Of a stretch of 64,000 bases of DNA, positions 36,441 through 45,888 are shown piece by piece. Position numbers and translations under genes: made by a program. Each line of letters starts with the position of its first letter. The first letter of the stretch is position 1. The notes below the pieces were generated by a model, which saw only the letters and a program-made list of their open reading frames with translations, ran no database searches and was not told the origin of the DNA. Origin of the DNA: Bacteroidales bacterium UBA4772 (GTDB lineage Bacteria > Bacteroidota > Bacteroidia > Bacteroidales > VadinHA17); contig DHHM01000003.1 of NCBI GenBank assembly GCA_002403305.1, positions 6,074 to 70,073 of the forward strand. Reading direction: 5' to 3'.

Positions 36441-37125
36441 AAAAGGCTGCCAGCTTCTCCGTCAGTATCACCACTCCCCGGCCAGCCCCTTCAGCAATTG
36501 TGTCAATCTTGTGATGAGTGTATACCGGCACCGGCTTCGGATCAATGATGAACACCGGAGTGGCAATCGGCACGTAGTGGATCAGTCCGGCTGCCGGATA
36601 GACATTCAGTGAAGTGCCTATTACCGCAAATATGTCAGCTTGCGAGGCCAGCTCCGCCGCTTCCGTCATGGCGGGCACAGCCTCGCCGAACCATACTATG
36701 TTCGGACGCAGCGGAGTGCCGTCTGAAGCCTTTTCGTCCGGGGCAATATCACGGTAGCCAATATCAATGATCAGGGCAGGATTGATGCTGCTGCGCGCCT
36801 GTGTCAGCTGTCCGTGCAGATGAAGCACCCTTGTGCTTCCGGCTCTCTCGTGAAGATTGTCGACATTCTGTGTTATGATCTGCACGTCAAACTTCTCCTC
36901 CAGAGCTGCCAGCCCTCTGTGACCGTTATTGGGCTGTGCACCCTCCAGCTGCCGGCGGCGCTCATTGTAAAATCTCTGCATCAGGTCCGGATTGCGGTAC
37001 CACCCCTCAATAGAGGCTACCTCCTCCACCCTGTACTGCTCCCACAGTCCTCCGCTGTCGCGGAACGTCTTTATCCCGCTCTCGGCACTCATGCCGGCTC
37101 CGGTCAGAACAACAAGTTTCTTCAT
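36436..37125 (-). CDS. Sir2-family NAD-dependent deacylase (sirtuin)
   Basis: A 229-residue sirtuin that would remove acyl groups from lysines using NAD. It has the NAD motif LTGAGMSAESGIKTFRDSGGLW, the catalytic His in LHLHGQLTQA, ITQNVDNLHERAG and GTSLNVYPAAG. The four zinc-binding cysteines of most sirtuins are absent: there are no Cys residues between the catalytic His and NIVWFGEAVP. This zinc-less form is seen in Bacteroidota relatives as far as I recall. The stop codon lies inside a 43-bp repeat. Target proteins are unknown. Confidence 0.9.
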   Translation of the reverse strand: MKKLVVLTGAGMSAESGIKTFRDSGGLWEQYRVEEVASIEGWYRNPDLMQRFYNERRRQLEGAQPNNGHRGLAALEEKFDVQIITQNVDNLHERAGSTRVLHLHGQLTQARSSINPALIIDIGYRDIAPDEKASDGTPLRPNIVWFGEAVPAMTEAAELASQADIFAVIGTSLNVYPAAGLIHYVPIATPVFIIDPKPVPVYTHHKIDTIAEGAGRGVVILTEKLAAFF

Positions 37126-37390
37126 TCCTGTATCTAACTTATTCCATCATTCAAACAGAATCTGTATGAGACTTTATATCAAATCATTATGAGCTCATTG
37201 GTTACCCGGATCTCATTTCATGAATATAGGAAAAAACAGGTTAAATGGTCCTTGGAAAATCACAGCCACCTGCGTGGAAATAACCCAGCGTACTTCCCTG
37301 ACTATCCCGTCAGCTTCATGGAAAAAGACCTAATCCCCTGTGGACATGCGACAAACCTGATAATTTCGTACCTTGTAATAGCGAAATACT

Positions 37391-38089
37391 ATGAGGTTAT
37401 TATTCATCATATTATTGTTCCTCACCGGGACAGCTTTTTGCCAGAACAAGGATAGCTATGACGCCGCCCGCCAGCGTATGGTAGAACAGCAGATTGTTGC
37501 CAGGGGCATCAGTGATTACGCTACCCTGAAGGCAATGCGGAAGGTGCCGCGGCATCTGTTTGTCCCGCCGTCAGTTGCAGGGCAGGCCTACAACGACTGG
37601 CCCCTGCCGATCGGTTATAACCAGACTATCTCCCAGCCCTTCATCGTGGCATACATGACCGAACTGTCACGGCCGGCAAAGAACAAGAGAGCGCTGGAGA
37701 TAGGCACCGGGTCAGGCTACCAGGCTGCGGTGCTGGCCGAGATCGTCGATACAGTATACACCATTGAAATTGTACCTGAGCTGGCACGCGAGTCGGCGGC
37801 ACGACTGAAGGTGCTGGGCTATGAAAATATCATTGTCAGGTACGGCGACGGCTATAAAGGATGGCCCGAACACGCCCCGTTCGAGATAATAATAGTCACC
37901 GCTGCTGCAGATCATATACCGCAGCCACTAAAGGAGCAGCTTACCGAGGGCGGCCGCCTGGTGATGCCCGTGGGCAATCCGGCCACGGTTCAGGAACTGA
38001 TCGTCCTCACCAAACGTAAGGGAAAGATAACAGAGCAACGACTGGAACCTGTACGGTTTGTTCCGCTGAAAAGACTCAAAGAAAAATAG
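37391..38089 (+). CDS. pcm: Exported protein-L-isoaspartate O-methyltransferase
   Basis: A 232-residue PIMT that methylates isoaspartyl residues in aged proteins so they can be repaired. The SAM motif is ALEIGTGSGYQAAVLAEI, preceded by the family motif PRHLFVPPSVAGQAYNDWPL and ISQPFIVAYMTEL. Unlike the usual cytoplasmic enzyme it begins with a signal peptide (LLFIILLFLTGTAFCQ), which would place it in the periplasm, where SAM is not expected. This exported form seems to occur in several Bacteroidota. It is divergent from the sirtuin gene. Confidence 0.85.
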   Translation: MRLLFIILLFLTGTAFCQNKDSYDAARQRMVEQQIVARGISDYATLKAMRKVPRHLFVPPSVAGQAYNDWPLPIGYNQTISQPFIVAYMTELSRPAKNKRALEIGTGSGYQAAVLAEIVDTVYTIEIVPELARESAARLKVLGYENIIVRYGDGYKGWPEHAPFEIIIVTAAADHIPQPLKEQLTEGGRLVMPVGNPATVQELIVLTKRKGKITEQRLEPVRFVPLKRLKEK

Positions 38090-38252
38090 TCCCGCAAAGC
38101 AGAAAACTGTCATTGCACTGAGCCCTTTGCCCTACTGTATCGCGGGGTTGGTCACTTCGTTCCTCAAATGTTGTGTTCTCCATTCCCCACCTGTCCGCCC
38201 ACTTCTGGAAGCCGAAACTTCAGTGCAGGCATCTGGCGGAAACACTGCGCCA

Positions 38253-38303
38253 AAATCCCTCCGATACTAACCCAAACCCTGCCTTTGCTCATTTGCTGTT
38301 GAA
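38253..38303 (+). promoter_or_regulatory. Shared upstream block, copy B (island B)
   Basis: This 51-base stretch (AAATCCCTCCGATACTAACC onward) is about 80 percent identical to 28276-28327. It lies 45 bases before the first gene of island B, whose start (MKYSI) matches the start of the first gene of island A (MKYSV). Confidence 0.55.
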
Positions 38304-38347
38304 TCATTGCAAGGCCTGCCTTTACTTGTAGAAAAAAAGTGGGAGCT

Positions 38348-40123
38348 ATGAAGTATTCAATAGTTATTGTGGTAATAATGCTTTGTTTCCCATTTCCGCT
38401 CCTGACTCAAGGATGGGAATGCGCAGAATGTCCCAAAAGAGATATAGGGCTTTTTGACCTTGACGTCTGGATTGAAAATCCTGCAGAAAAAGATTCATCC
38501 ATAATCGGACAGTTTGAACACCGGAACTGGGTTGAATTATTTATGGTAGCAGGGGGTATTCACCAGGTACTGTTTAATGAGGATCCGAGTAAGGAATGCT
38601 TGACTTACTATGACGGACAAATGTCAGTACTGTCGGACTGGGACCAGGGAAACTACACACATGGAAAAAACCAGCCTTCATTACCTCCCGCACCTGGCCT
38701 GACTGACGCAATAGATTACTGGATAACAGGAGTTATAGCAAAACAGGAAGCAGATGATTTAACTGTCATACAAGTTCAAGTTCAGGCATCGGGCACTGGT
38801 GAAACCGTTGTTGAGGCTTCAGCCCTTTATGATTATAATATCTCTGGCATGGAAAATGGCAAAAGGGTCGCACAGCAACTACTGCCGTTAATGGAGAAAA
38901 TCCGCGACTTTGAAAAAAGAAAAAGAGATGAGGAAGAACGAATTGCCGTTGGCCCGTATGAAGGAGCTACTCTTGAATTAAAGCCTGCGAAAGAAGAAAT
39001 TGAAACCGGCGAGAAAGTCGATGTAAATATTCGATTACTCGATTGTGATGATGTTCCACTGAAAAACATGAAAGTCGGGCTGGAAGCAAGAGGTGGAACT
39101 TTCAACCCGGCTGAGGTGACAACGGATGATGCCGGTGAGGCAACTGCAGAGTTTAAGGCTGATAATACCCCGGGGAAATATAATCAGCCATTTGAGTTTG
39201 AATTTCGATATCCGTTTTCCAATGAATTCTATACATCTGGTGATGAAGGCCATATTACCATAGTCCCGGTGGAGTATGATGCCAGAATAACAATATCAAA
39301 AAAGGCGACCAGAAAAACCAATACCAAAGATTCGGACGACACCTTCAGCGGCAGCTGTAAAACACATTCTGATGAAGAGTATCGTTTTGATGAAAATATT
39401 GAGGGAGAGATTACCTTAATTCTAAACAGGATTGAATCGCAAAAAATGCCCATCTTCAATCAGACATGGGAATATTATAAACCCGTAAGTGCAAATATTT
39501 CATCCTTCAGCTATACTTCCAGAAAACACAGTTACAGTCAGTCCAGCACTTCAGGGGTCGGATGTGCTTCCGGAGGACACGAAACCACCGTTGATAATAC
39601 CGGATATTTAGACTACTACGAACTGGAAGGAAAAGAAGCTGTTACCCAGTTCCCCCGGATGCTGGTAATTGACAATGAAACCGAAAAAGCGGTAAAACTC
39701 ATTCCGGCAGGATTTAATGTTGTATATGAAATTAATGAAACAGAGAACATTAACAGTGTAATATATACTGACCACGGCCCGGAAAGAGATTCAAAAACCA
39801 GCAAAAAAACCAGGGAAAGATCATTCGCTTTAGGTCCGGTTGCAGAAGAAGTCCCTGACCCTACCATTAAAACTTCAAATACCTGGATTCATGAATACTT
39901 GGAAGACCAGAGGATTGACATACCCGTAGGTGTGCCAATACCGAATGTATCAAATGAGGAAACGATTAAAGAAATACATCCCGATATTCTGGTTAAGTCA
40001 GGCGATGGTAAAACAAGCTTTGGCGGTGATGGCAGTCGCAGAACAAGAAAAGAACTTGAAGATGGCTACGAGGAAGAGAATTTATCTTACAACTGGCACA
40101 TGAAAATTAATACAAGAAAGTAA
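38348..40123 (+). CDS. Exported protein with Big-1-like domain, function unknown (paralogue 1)
   Basis: A 591-residue exported protein. It has a signal peptide (about 1-22), a domain from about 25 to 190 that resembles outer-membrane assembly factors such as CsgG-like proteins only vaguely, and a Big-1/invasin-like Ig domain (about 200-320) with LKNMKVGLEARGGTFNPAEV and TTDDAGEATAEFKA. The second half is a unique region with a conserved C-terminus (VKSGDGKTSFGGDGS). The 706-residue protein at 41102 shares the second-half architecture and that end, so they are paralogues. The start at 38348 is preferred to a GTG at 38339. Confidence 0.6.
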   Translation: MKYSIVIVVIMLCFPFPLLTQGWECAECPKRDIGLFDLDVWIENPAEKDSSIIGQFEHRNWVELFMVAGGIHQVLFNEDPSKECLTYYDGQMSVLSDWDQGNYTHGKNQPSLPPAPGLTDAIDYWITGVIAKQEADDLTVIQVQVQASGTGETVVEASALYDYNISGMENGKRVAQQLLPLMEKIRDFEKRKRDEEERIAVGPYEGATLELKPAKEEIETGEKVDVNIRLLDCDDVPLKNMKVGLEARGGTFNPAEVTTDDAGEATAEFKADNTPGKYNQPFEFEFRYPFSNEFYTSGDEGHITIVPVEYDARITISKKATRKTNTKDSDDTFSGSCKTHSDEEYRFDENIEGEITLILNRIESQKMPIFNQTWEYYKPVSANISSFSYTSRKHSYSQSSTSGVGCASGGHETTVDNTGYLDYYELEGKEAVTQFPRMLVIDNETEKAVKLIPAGFNVVYEINETENINSVIYTDHGPERDSKTSKKTRERSFALGPVAEEVPDPTIKTSNTWIHEYLEDQRIDIPVGVPIPNVSNEETIKEIHPDILVKSGDGKTSFGGDGSRRTRKELEDGYEEENLSYNWHMKINTRK

Positions 40124-40262
40124 ATATCCTGCCCGATGAAAAGCAAAGCATGGTTCACAATTATTTTCCGGTTGCCCGGTGACCCTGAAAAATATAAAAA
40201 AACGGAGAGAGGCTTTAGCACCTCCTCTCTGCCTGAATCTTTCACGCCAACTTCTATTTCAA

Positions 40263-40472
40263 ATGAAAAATGATAAAGAACTATCCAACCAGGAAGAAAA
40301 AATAATGCTTCTCATAAAGGGAGGCCTTATCAACGAGGAGGTGGCTTCAGTTCTCGGGAAATCACCCGATACTGTAAAGTACCATCTGAAGAAGATCTAT
40401 CGGAAATTGGGTGCCGATAACCGGCTAGAGGCTATACACAAGTTTAACGATACTATAAATACAAAAAGATGA
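40263..40472 (+). CDS. Stand-alone LuxR-type HTH protein
   Basis: A 69-residue protein consisting almost entirely of a LuxR/GerE helix-turn-helix (LSNQEEKIMLLIKGGLINEEVA and the recognition part GKSPDTVKYHLKKIYRKLGA are the standard landmarks). There is no receiver or sensor domain. A GTG at 40179 in frame would add 28 residues without similarity, so I take the ATG. It ends four bases before the DUF4412-like gene, inside island B, and is the only regulator in it. It may control the island or act on other genes. Confidence 0.7.
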   Translation: MKNDKELSNQEEKIMLLIKGGLINEEVASVLGKSPDTVKYHLKKIYRKLGADNRLEAIHKFNDTINTKR

Positions 40473-40476
40473 AATC

Positions 40477-41073
40477 ATGAAAAAACTACTCTTTTTTCTT
40501 TCGTTAAGTCTGCTGCTACTGCCGGCGGAAGCCCAGTTCAAGGCAAAGATGTATTTCACAAGCATGGGCAAGGACCATGTTTTTACAGTCTATTCTTCTG
40601 ATATCGGTTATAGGTATGAGTTCAATGAAGACGGTCAGGAGGGAGTGATAATCGCTAAAGCGGGCTCGCCGGAAATCTACATCCTGATGCCACAGCAGAA
40701 AATGGCAATGAAAAGCTCCGCAGATAATCCTATGACTCACGGGAATGATCCGGTAGGTAGTTATGAGTATCACAAGGAAAATGCGACAATCAAAGAGATC
40801 GGGCATGAAAAAATAAATGGCATTGATTGCATGAAAACGGAGTTATGGAATAATAACAGCAATGAATTTGGCCAGGCAAACCAGAAGCTTTTTACTGTCT
40901 GGACTTCCGAAGAATATGACTTCCCGGTTAAAATAATCAACCACATTGAGGTATCAGGTGAATCTACCATGGAGCTCAAGGAAATCGAAGCCTGGACACC
41001 AGACCCCGGGTACTATGATGTGCCCGACGGGTACCAGGTTATGGATATGCCTGCCGGTATGCCACAGAGATAA
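40477..41073 (+). CDS. Exported DUF4412-like protein
   Basis: A 198-residue protein with a signal peptide (FFLSLSLLLLPAEAQ). The body has features of DUF4412-type exported proteins: the KMYFTSMGKDHVFTVYSSD start, IYILMPQQKMAMKS and EKINGIDCMKTELWNNN, and the C-terminal part with PDGYQVMDMP. It belongs to the same unknown family as the lipoprotein at 31891 in island A. The gene sits four bases after the LuxR-type gene. Function unknown. Confidence 0.6.
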   Translation: MKKLLFFLSLSLLLLPAEAQFKAKMYFTSMGKDHVFTVYSSDIGYRYEFNEDGQEGVIIAKAGSPEIYILMPQQKMAMKSSADNPMTHGNDPVGSYEYHKENATIKEIGHEKINGIDCMKTELWNNNSNEFGQANQKLFTVWTSEEYDFPVKIINHIEVSGESTMELKEIEAWTPDPGYYDVPDGYQVMDMPAGMPQR

Positions 41074-41101
41074 TAATTTGGAAGACAAATCATCCCGTCC
41101 T

Positions 41102-43222
41102 ATGAGAAAAGCAGTATTTATTTTTTGTCTTAATCTCACGATTGTAATTTCTACTATCACGTGCCAAGCGCAGGAGGAGTTCTGCTGCAAGAGATCCGTT
41201 ATGTTCGCACCTGTAGAGATGCCTGCTGAACAGGAATATAATTCGACTGGTTGGCTGGAGTGCGCTTTCTACGAAGGAATCAATATCTGGAGTAACCGTT
41301 ATGAGTGTCCAATAGAACTCACTGTCATAGATGCTGATGCACGCATGAGCCTTGAGAAGATGATAAGTAAATTAAGCGATCTGGCTGGCTCCCCTCCAAA
41401 TCCTGATCATGAGAAAGCAATTGACAGCTATCAGGATTTGGATTATGTTTTCTTTTGCGAGTTGCATCTTGACGCCGTAGATGAGATTGATCCCGGCGAA
41501 TGGGAAGAGGGTTACGAAGGCCAGCCGAACTATATCCAGGGTCAGGCCAGGGGTAACTACTCCTTAAATATCCGTCTCGTTAATGTTCATTTCGACGAAA
41601 AAGTATGGGAGGGCTATACCATATGGAATGGCAATGCCATGGGTTATACTGAATGGCTGCCGGAACCAACCACTCCCAATGCAGTAGAAGACCTTGGAGC
41701 CACTATGTCTCCAAAAATAGACAAGCTGATCTACGATTATGAACGTACTCCGATGAACTGCACCATCGAGATGGAGCAGGAGGAAGTCTCAACCGGCGAA
41801 GAAATCGATATTGTACTGACAAACCTGACAGATGAAAAGGGCCGCCAGTCACGACACTGGCAGCGGCTGGTAATAAGCCTGGAGCAGGGGGAAATTACCA
41901 ATGCAACAAAATATGGCGGAGAGGAGAAACACTGGGTGGTCCTTGTAGGTGAAGATGATCAGGTCACATTGAAGTACAAAGCACCACGGCTGTGCCAGAA
42001 AGAAAAAGAGACTATTAAGATATTCAATTCCTGTGTCTGGGGAGGACCAACTAAGCCACTTGAAGATACTGAACCTAAAAAACAGTTAGCCACCAAAACC
42101 TTTGACATAGTCCCCTCAGAACCTAAGGACTGTAGTGTCAATATTGATTATAAAACCGAATATCCCCCCTATTTTAAACTTGATATCACAGATATTATCA
42201 ATGAAAATGACAAGCCCTGCCCTGATAACCTCCTGATTGCCGTCAAGGCTGAGAAAGGAAGACTTGAGGGAGGACAGTTTATCAGTGGCTGGCGTATTTA
42301 TTCAACTTCAGGTGGCCGCATTACTGAGAAAATAAAATATACCCCTCCGCAATGCGCAGTCAGCCACACTGATCTTCTGAGCTTCGCTGCCGTTTGTGAG
42401 ACCAAAGAAGGAACATTGAGCATCTCACCGGTAAAATTTACCAAAAAGATCACTAATCCTAAATGTTCCGATGCCACTTTTACTCTGACATCCAGACACC
42501 TGGTGGAAAAGAAACTTGACAAAGAGGAGACTGTCGGCAATGATTATGTGAAACGGAAAAATGATTACAGGTATGACAGAAAAGGTACAGTTACAATCCA
42601 GTTAAAAAAACATTCTGTATTAGACCTTCCTTCTATAGGAAACCGGAATGTACTTCCTGAAACATGGGTCTGTTACATGAGTGAATCCAGAAGTTTTGAC
42701 AGCTGGGATATAACGTACTTCGAGCATCGAAATGAAGAAAAGACGAGCAGAAGCGGTGGATACAGACAAAAAATCAATGAGGAGGCTCAGATATCAGATG
42801 TCAGGCTTATAAGTCCAATTCCGGAGGCGCCAATAATGGTTATTGTTGCTTACGACAAAAACACTAAAAAAGCTAAACGCGTGATGGTCCAGGCAAGTTT
42901 TGTACTGGGATATACTATGAACATCCTCAGAACCACAGAATCAGAAAGCTGGCTTCAGGGGGATAAAACCAGCAGCAGCAACAGCGAATCGAAAACAAAA
43001 AATGAAAGATATTCTTTTGAAATTACTGGCAATCCGGTTATGGATCCTGCATTAGGCAAGGAATTCCCTTACGGATGCCTTGTAAGCGGTGGTGATGGAA
43101 AATCCTCCTTTTCAGGTACAGGCAGAAAGGAGGAAACAGCATCAGGCAATGGCGGCGGAGACTATGAGGAAATATATGATCTGAAAACATCCGATTGGGT
43201 CCTGATGGTCAATGAAAAATAA
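41102..43222 (+). CDS. Large exported protein, function unknown (paralogue 2)
   Basis: A 706-residue exported protein (signal peptide FIFCLNLTIVISTITCQAQ). The N-terminal 220 residues hold a globular domain with several Cys residues. The middle has two Ig-like segments (about 225-345 and 350-460). The C-terminal 240 residues share with the protein at 38348 the order of features: a basic Tyr-rich start (KNDYRYDRKGTVTIQL), a D-x-x-T-x-K-A-x-x-V-M/L-x segment, and the end SGGDGKSSFSGTG. The start at 41102 is chosen because an upstream in-frame ATG at 40946 lies inside the DUF4412 gene. Confidence 0.55.
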   Translation: MRKAVFIFCLNLTIVISTITCQAQEEFCCKRSVMFAPVEMPAEQEYNSTGWLECAFYEGINIWSNRYECPIELTVIDADARMSLEKMISKLSDLAGSPPNPDHEKAIDSYQDLDYVFFCELHLDAVDEIDPGEWEEGYEGQPNYIQGQARGNYSLNIRLVNVHFDEKVWEGYTIWNGNAMGYTEWLPEPTTPNAVEDLGATMSPKIDKLIYDYERTPMNCTIEMEQEEVSTGEEIDIVLTNLTDEKGRQSRHWQRLVISLEQGEITNATKYGGEEKHWVVLVGEDDQVTLKYKAPRLCQKEKETIKIFNSCVWGGPTKPLEDTEPKKQLATKTFDIVPSEPKDCSVNIDYKTEYPPYFKLDITDIINENDKPCPDNLLIAVKAEKGRLEGGQFISGWRIYSTSGGRITEKIKYTPPQCAVSHTDLLSFAAVCETKEGTLSISPVKFTKKITNPKCSDATFTLTSRHLVEKKLDKEETVGNDYVKRKNDYRYDRKGTVTIQLKKHSVLDLPSIGNRNVLPETWVCYMSESRSFDSWDITYFEHRNEEKTSRSGGYRQKINEEAQISDVRLISPIPEAPIMVIVAYDKNTKKAKRVMVQASFVLGYTMNILRTTESESWLQGDKTSSSNSESKTKNERYSFEITGNPVMDPALGKEFPYGCLVSGGDGKSSFSGTGRKEETASGNGGGDYEEIYDLKTSDWVLMVNEK

Positions 43223-43286
43223 TGATGTCAAAACCTAAAACGTCTGAGAACTAAACCTATAACAAATAACTAAATCTTCTGCGATT

Positions 43287-43646
43287 ATGAAAAAACTACT
43301 TGCATTTTTAACAGCCATCACCTTAGTATTTCTACTCACCTCCTGCGAGAAAAAAGACGAGAATCCTTTCATCGGTAGCTGGGAGAACACCGAAATAACT
43401 ACCCTCGGTTCTGTTATCGTTACTCTGACCTTCAGGACTGACATGACAATGACTTTCACCATGGATTTGACGGTGAACAGCCAGACCACCACATCCAGCA
43501 CTGATTATACATATTCATACACTGATACGCAGATCACCGTGCAAAAGACAGGTGATCCGGAGGAAACCACAGACTATATGATAAGCGGTAACTCCCTGGT
43601 ACTGTCATTTCCCGGAATGAGGCTCACAACTTTCACCAAAATTTAA
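43287..43646 (+). CDS. Small lipocalin-like lipoprotein
   Basis: A 119-residue lipoprotein (LVFLLTSCEKKD). After the Cys the chain reads as a short beta-barrel with the F-I-G-S-W-E-N-T start typical of lipocalin-like domains in Bacteroidota lipoproteins, rich in Thr and aromatic residues. The ligand is unknown. It is part of island B and follows the 706-residue gene by 64 bases. Confidence 0.6.
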   Translation: MKKLLAFLTAITLVFLLTSCEKKDENPFIGSWENTEITTLGSVIVTLTFRTDMTMTFTMDLTVNSQTTTSSTDYTYSYTDTQITVQKTGDPEETTDYMISGNSLVLSFPGMRLTTFTKI

Positions 43647-43688
43647 TTGGAATAACTCCTGAAATTAAACCTTAAATACTGTACATCC

Positions 43689-44297
43689 ATGCAAAGACTG
43701 ATGAAGAATAAAAAAAACGTGATAATCTTATCATTACTCATTATCGGCTCTTTGGGCCTGATAGCCCAGCCTGCTGATAACTCCTCCTCTTTTATTGATA
43801 CCCGTGATGGAAAAACATACAAAACGATCAAGATTGGAAATCAGATCTGGATGGCTGAGAATCTTGCTTTTAAGGCCCCTGAAGGATGTGTGGCTGTTGA
43901 TAATATTGAAAATAACGTTAACCTGTACGGCTATCTGTATAACTGGGAAACAGCTAAAAAAGTGTGTCCCGAAGGATGGCACCTGTCAACAGATGGAGAG
44001 TGGACTCAACTGACTGAATACCTGGGTGAGGAAGCAGACAAAAAACTGAAAAATTCATCAGGTTGGTTTGAAGAGAGAAACGGGATCAACTCGAGTGGGT
44101 TTAGTGCCCTGCCTGGCGGATGCTCACCATCGAACAAGGTCTTTCAGTACTCAGGATATTATGGTTTCTGGTGGACATCCACACAGGCAGATGAGCGTAA
44201 TGCATGGTGCCGTATTATGGGCTACAACCAGGATAAGGTGGTCCGCGAGAATATGAGGGTTAATTACGGTTATTCGATCCGATGCATAAAAGACTAA
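43689..44297 (+). CDS. Exported FISUMP-domain protein
   Basis: A 202-residue protein with a signal peptide (VIILSLLIIGSLGLIAQ) and one FISUMP domain, named after a Fibrobacter family. Landmarks are DGKTYKTIKIGNQIWMAENL, YLYNWETAKKVCPEGWHLST, GFSALPGG, GFWWTSTQ and YSIRCIKD. The domain is common in exported Bacteroidota proteins and its function is not established, with adhesion or binding usually suspected. An alternative start at 43701 is possible. Directly after its stop lies a 5'-truncated ankyrin fragment in another frame. Confidence 0.85.
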   Translation: MQRLMKNKKNVIILSLLIIGSLGLIAQPADNSSSFIDTRDGKTYKTIKIGNQIWMAENLAFKAPEGCVAVDNIENNVNLYGYLYNWETAKKVCPEGWHLSTDGEWTQLTEYLGEEADKKLKNSSGWFEERNGINSSGFSALPGGCSPSNKVFQYSGYYGFWWTSTQADERNAWCRIMGYNQDKVVRENMRVNYGYSIRCIKD

Positions 44298-44298
44298 A

Positions 44299-44571
44299 CT
44301 GTATATTGGATATGTATCCTATGATCTGGCTGAACTTCTTTTAGAGAGAGGAGCAGATATCAATGAAGAAAACACCAATGAATATATGGCAGGAGAGACT
44401 CCTCTATTCATAGCAGCAGGTGAAGACAATGAAGAACTGATCAAATTCCTGATCAAAAATGGCGCGAATGTTAATGCCAAATCTAAAGAGGGGAAGACTC
44501 CCTTATCGATAGCCACAGAGGCAGGGAATGCTAATATAATTGAGCTGTTAAAAGCCAGTGGCGCTAAATGA
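44299..44571 (+). pseudogene. 5'-truncated ankyrin-repeat gene fragment
   Basis: The frame open from 44290 encodes YVSYDLAELLLERGADINEE, then ETPLFIAAGEDNEELIKFLI, then GKTPLSIATEAGNANIIELL and a stop at 44571. This is about two and a half ankyrin repeats with no signal peptide and no start codon upstream of the first repeat. The last repeats are similar to the end of the intact ankyrin gene at 45197. The fragment starts within a few bases of the stop codon of the FISUMP gene, so an earlier gene seems to have lost its 5' end there. Confidence 0.65.
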
Positions 44572-44634
44572 GCTCCATCACCTGGCACTGATAATGCACG
44601 GACTTTAACTTAAACTGACTAAAACAATCGTTCA

Positions 44635-45171
44635 ATGAGATTCGGAAATGTAACCACAAGAAGACCAGGGAATGCAAATCCAATTACCCTGGGGATCGTA
44701 TTCGCTCTGATCGGCGGAGCTATCTTTTTCCTCTTTGCCTGGCCTCCGCTACAGTACGCAAACACATCGAAGAGCTGGCCTACAGTGCCGGGTACCATAA
44801 CCAGATCTGAGGTCAAAGTCTGGAAAAGAGACGGCAACACCCATTACGAGCCTGATATTGCCTATTCTTATACCGTTGAAGGCAAGAAGTACACTTCTTC
44901 CAGGATTACCGTAGGTGACGGGTCTCTTGACAACAATGTCTCAAAGGCAAAACGTCTGCAGGCAGAATATCCAGTTGATAAAGAGGTCAATGTTTATTAT
45001 GACCCCGACCTGCCGGAGTCGGCAGTACTGCAGCCAGGCACCAAGTCAGGCGACCTGATGCTGGCAGGCATCTCCGCACTCTTTTTCTTCATCGGACTGC
45101 TCGCTGTTTACCAGGGTGTTAAGGCAAAGCGACGTGCTGCTGAGGCAAAGAATTCACCGAATATGGCTTAA
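44635..45171 (+). CDS. DUF3592-family membrane protein
   Basis: A 178-residue protein with two membrane helices (about 17-40 and 140-165) flanking a soluble domain with the DUF3592 pattern: SWPTVPGTITRSEVKV, YEPDIAYSYTVEGKKYTSSRI and YPVDKEVNVYYDPDLPESAVL. Members of this family are membrane proteins of unknown function. It lies in island B between the ankyrin fragment and the ankyrin gene. No signal peptide is cleaved, and the C-terminus is basic. Confidence 0.8.
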   Translation: MRFGNVTTRRPGNANPITLGIVFALIGGAIFFLFAWPPLQYANTSKSWPTVPGTITRSEVKVWKRDGNTHYEPDIAYSYTVEGKKYTSSRITVGDGSLDNNVSKAKRLQAEYPVDKEVNVYYDPDLPESAVLQPGTKSGDLMLAGISALFFFIGLLAVYQGVKAKRRAAEAKNSPNMA

Positions 45172-45196
45172 CCAAAATCTCACTAAAATAGAAATC

Positions 45197-45883
45197 ATGA
45201 AAAACAAAAAACTCGTAACGGTTATCGCGATAATAACCGGAACCCTCATGTCATTGAATCTGTTCCCGCAGGAAACAGCAGAAGATCCTCTCTACAGTGC
45301 AACAATAAGAGCAGACACCGTTGAAGTTAAAAAGGCACTGGCTGACGGTGCCGATATCGACAGGCAGAGCGACAACGGATATACGGCCCTGATGTGGGCC
45401 TGCAGCTGGGCCTCCCGTCCTGGCTATTTTGATGTGGCAAAATATCTTATCAAAGCCGGTGCAGATGTGAATATCAGTGCCAATGATGGCTCAACGGCAC
45501 TTCTGGAAGCAGCTGAAGGTTCGAAAGAAATCTCTCTCATGCTCCTTGAAAAGGGTGCGGATATCACTGCCCGAAGAGATGATGGAAGAGGAATATTTAC
45601 CAGCTCTGTTTTTGGTATTCTCATGGGCAAGGTTGACCTCGACTTTGCTGGGTTCATTTTGACAAAGGGCGCCGATGTTAATGAAGCGGCTACCTCGGGA
45701 GATATAGCAGGCTGGGCAGCAATTCATTATGCGGCAAGCAACGGTAATGCAGAGTTGCTAAGGTTTCTCATAAAAAACGGCGCAGATGTCAATGCAGTAA
45801 CAGCCGACGGCAAGACGCCTCTTTCCCTTGCCGGATCCAACCAGGAAATTACTGAGATACTGAAAGGCGCCGGTGCAAAATAA
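45197..45883 (+). CDS. Exported ankyrin-repeat protein
   Basis: A 228-residue protein with a signal peptide (about 1-23) followed by five to six ankyrin repeats, for example DNGYTALMWACSWASRPG, DGSTALLEAAEGSKEISLM and WAAIHYAASNGNAELLRFL. Ankyrin repeats bind proteins, and in the periplasm they often partner an exported enzyme. I chose the ATG at 45197 because an upstream in-frame one lies inside the DUF3592 gene. The fragment at 44299 is a truncated relative. Confidence 0.85.
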   Translation: MKNKKLVTVIAIITGTLMSLNLFPQETAEDPLYSATIRADTVEVKKALADGADIDRQSDNGYTALMWACSWASRPGYFDVAKYLIKAGADVNISANDGSTALLEAAEGSKEISLMLLEKGADITARRDDGRGIFTSSVFGILMGKVDLDFAGFILTKGADVNEAATSGDIAGWAAIHYAASNGNAELLRFLIKNGADVNAVTADGKTPLSLAGSNQEITEILKGAGAK

Positions 45884-45888
45884 CAACC

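Noticed and set aside
37189..37455. Open frame of 88 residues ahead of pcm
   Set aside because: It has no recognisable features, overlaps the start of the exported methyltransferase, and its codon use looks random; the pcm start at 37391 has a clear signal peptide.
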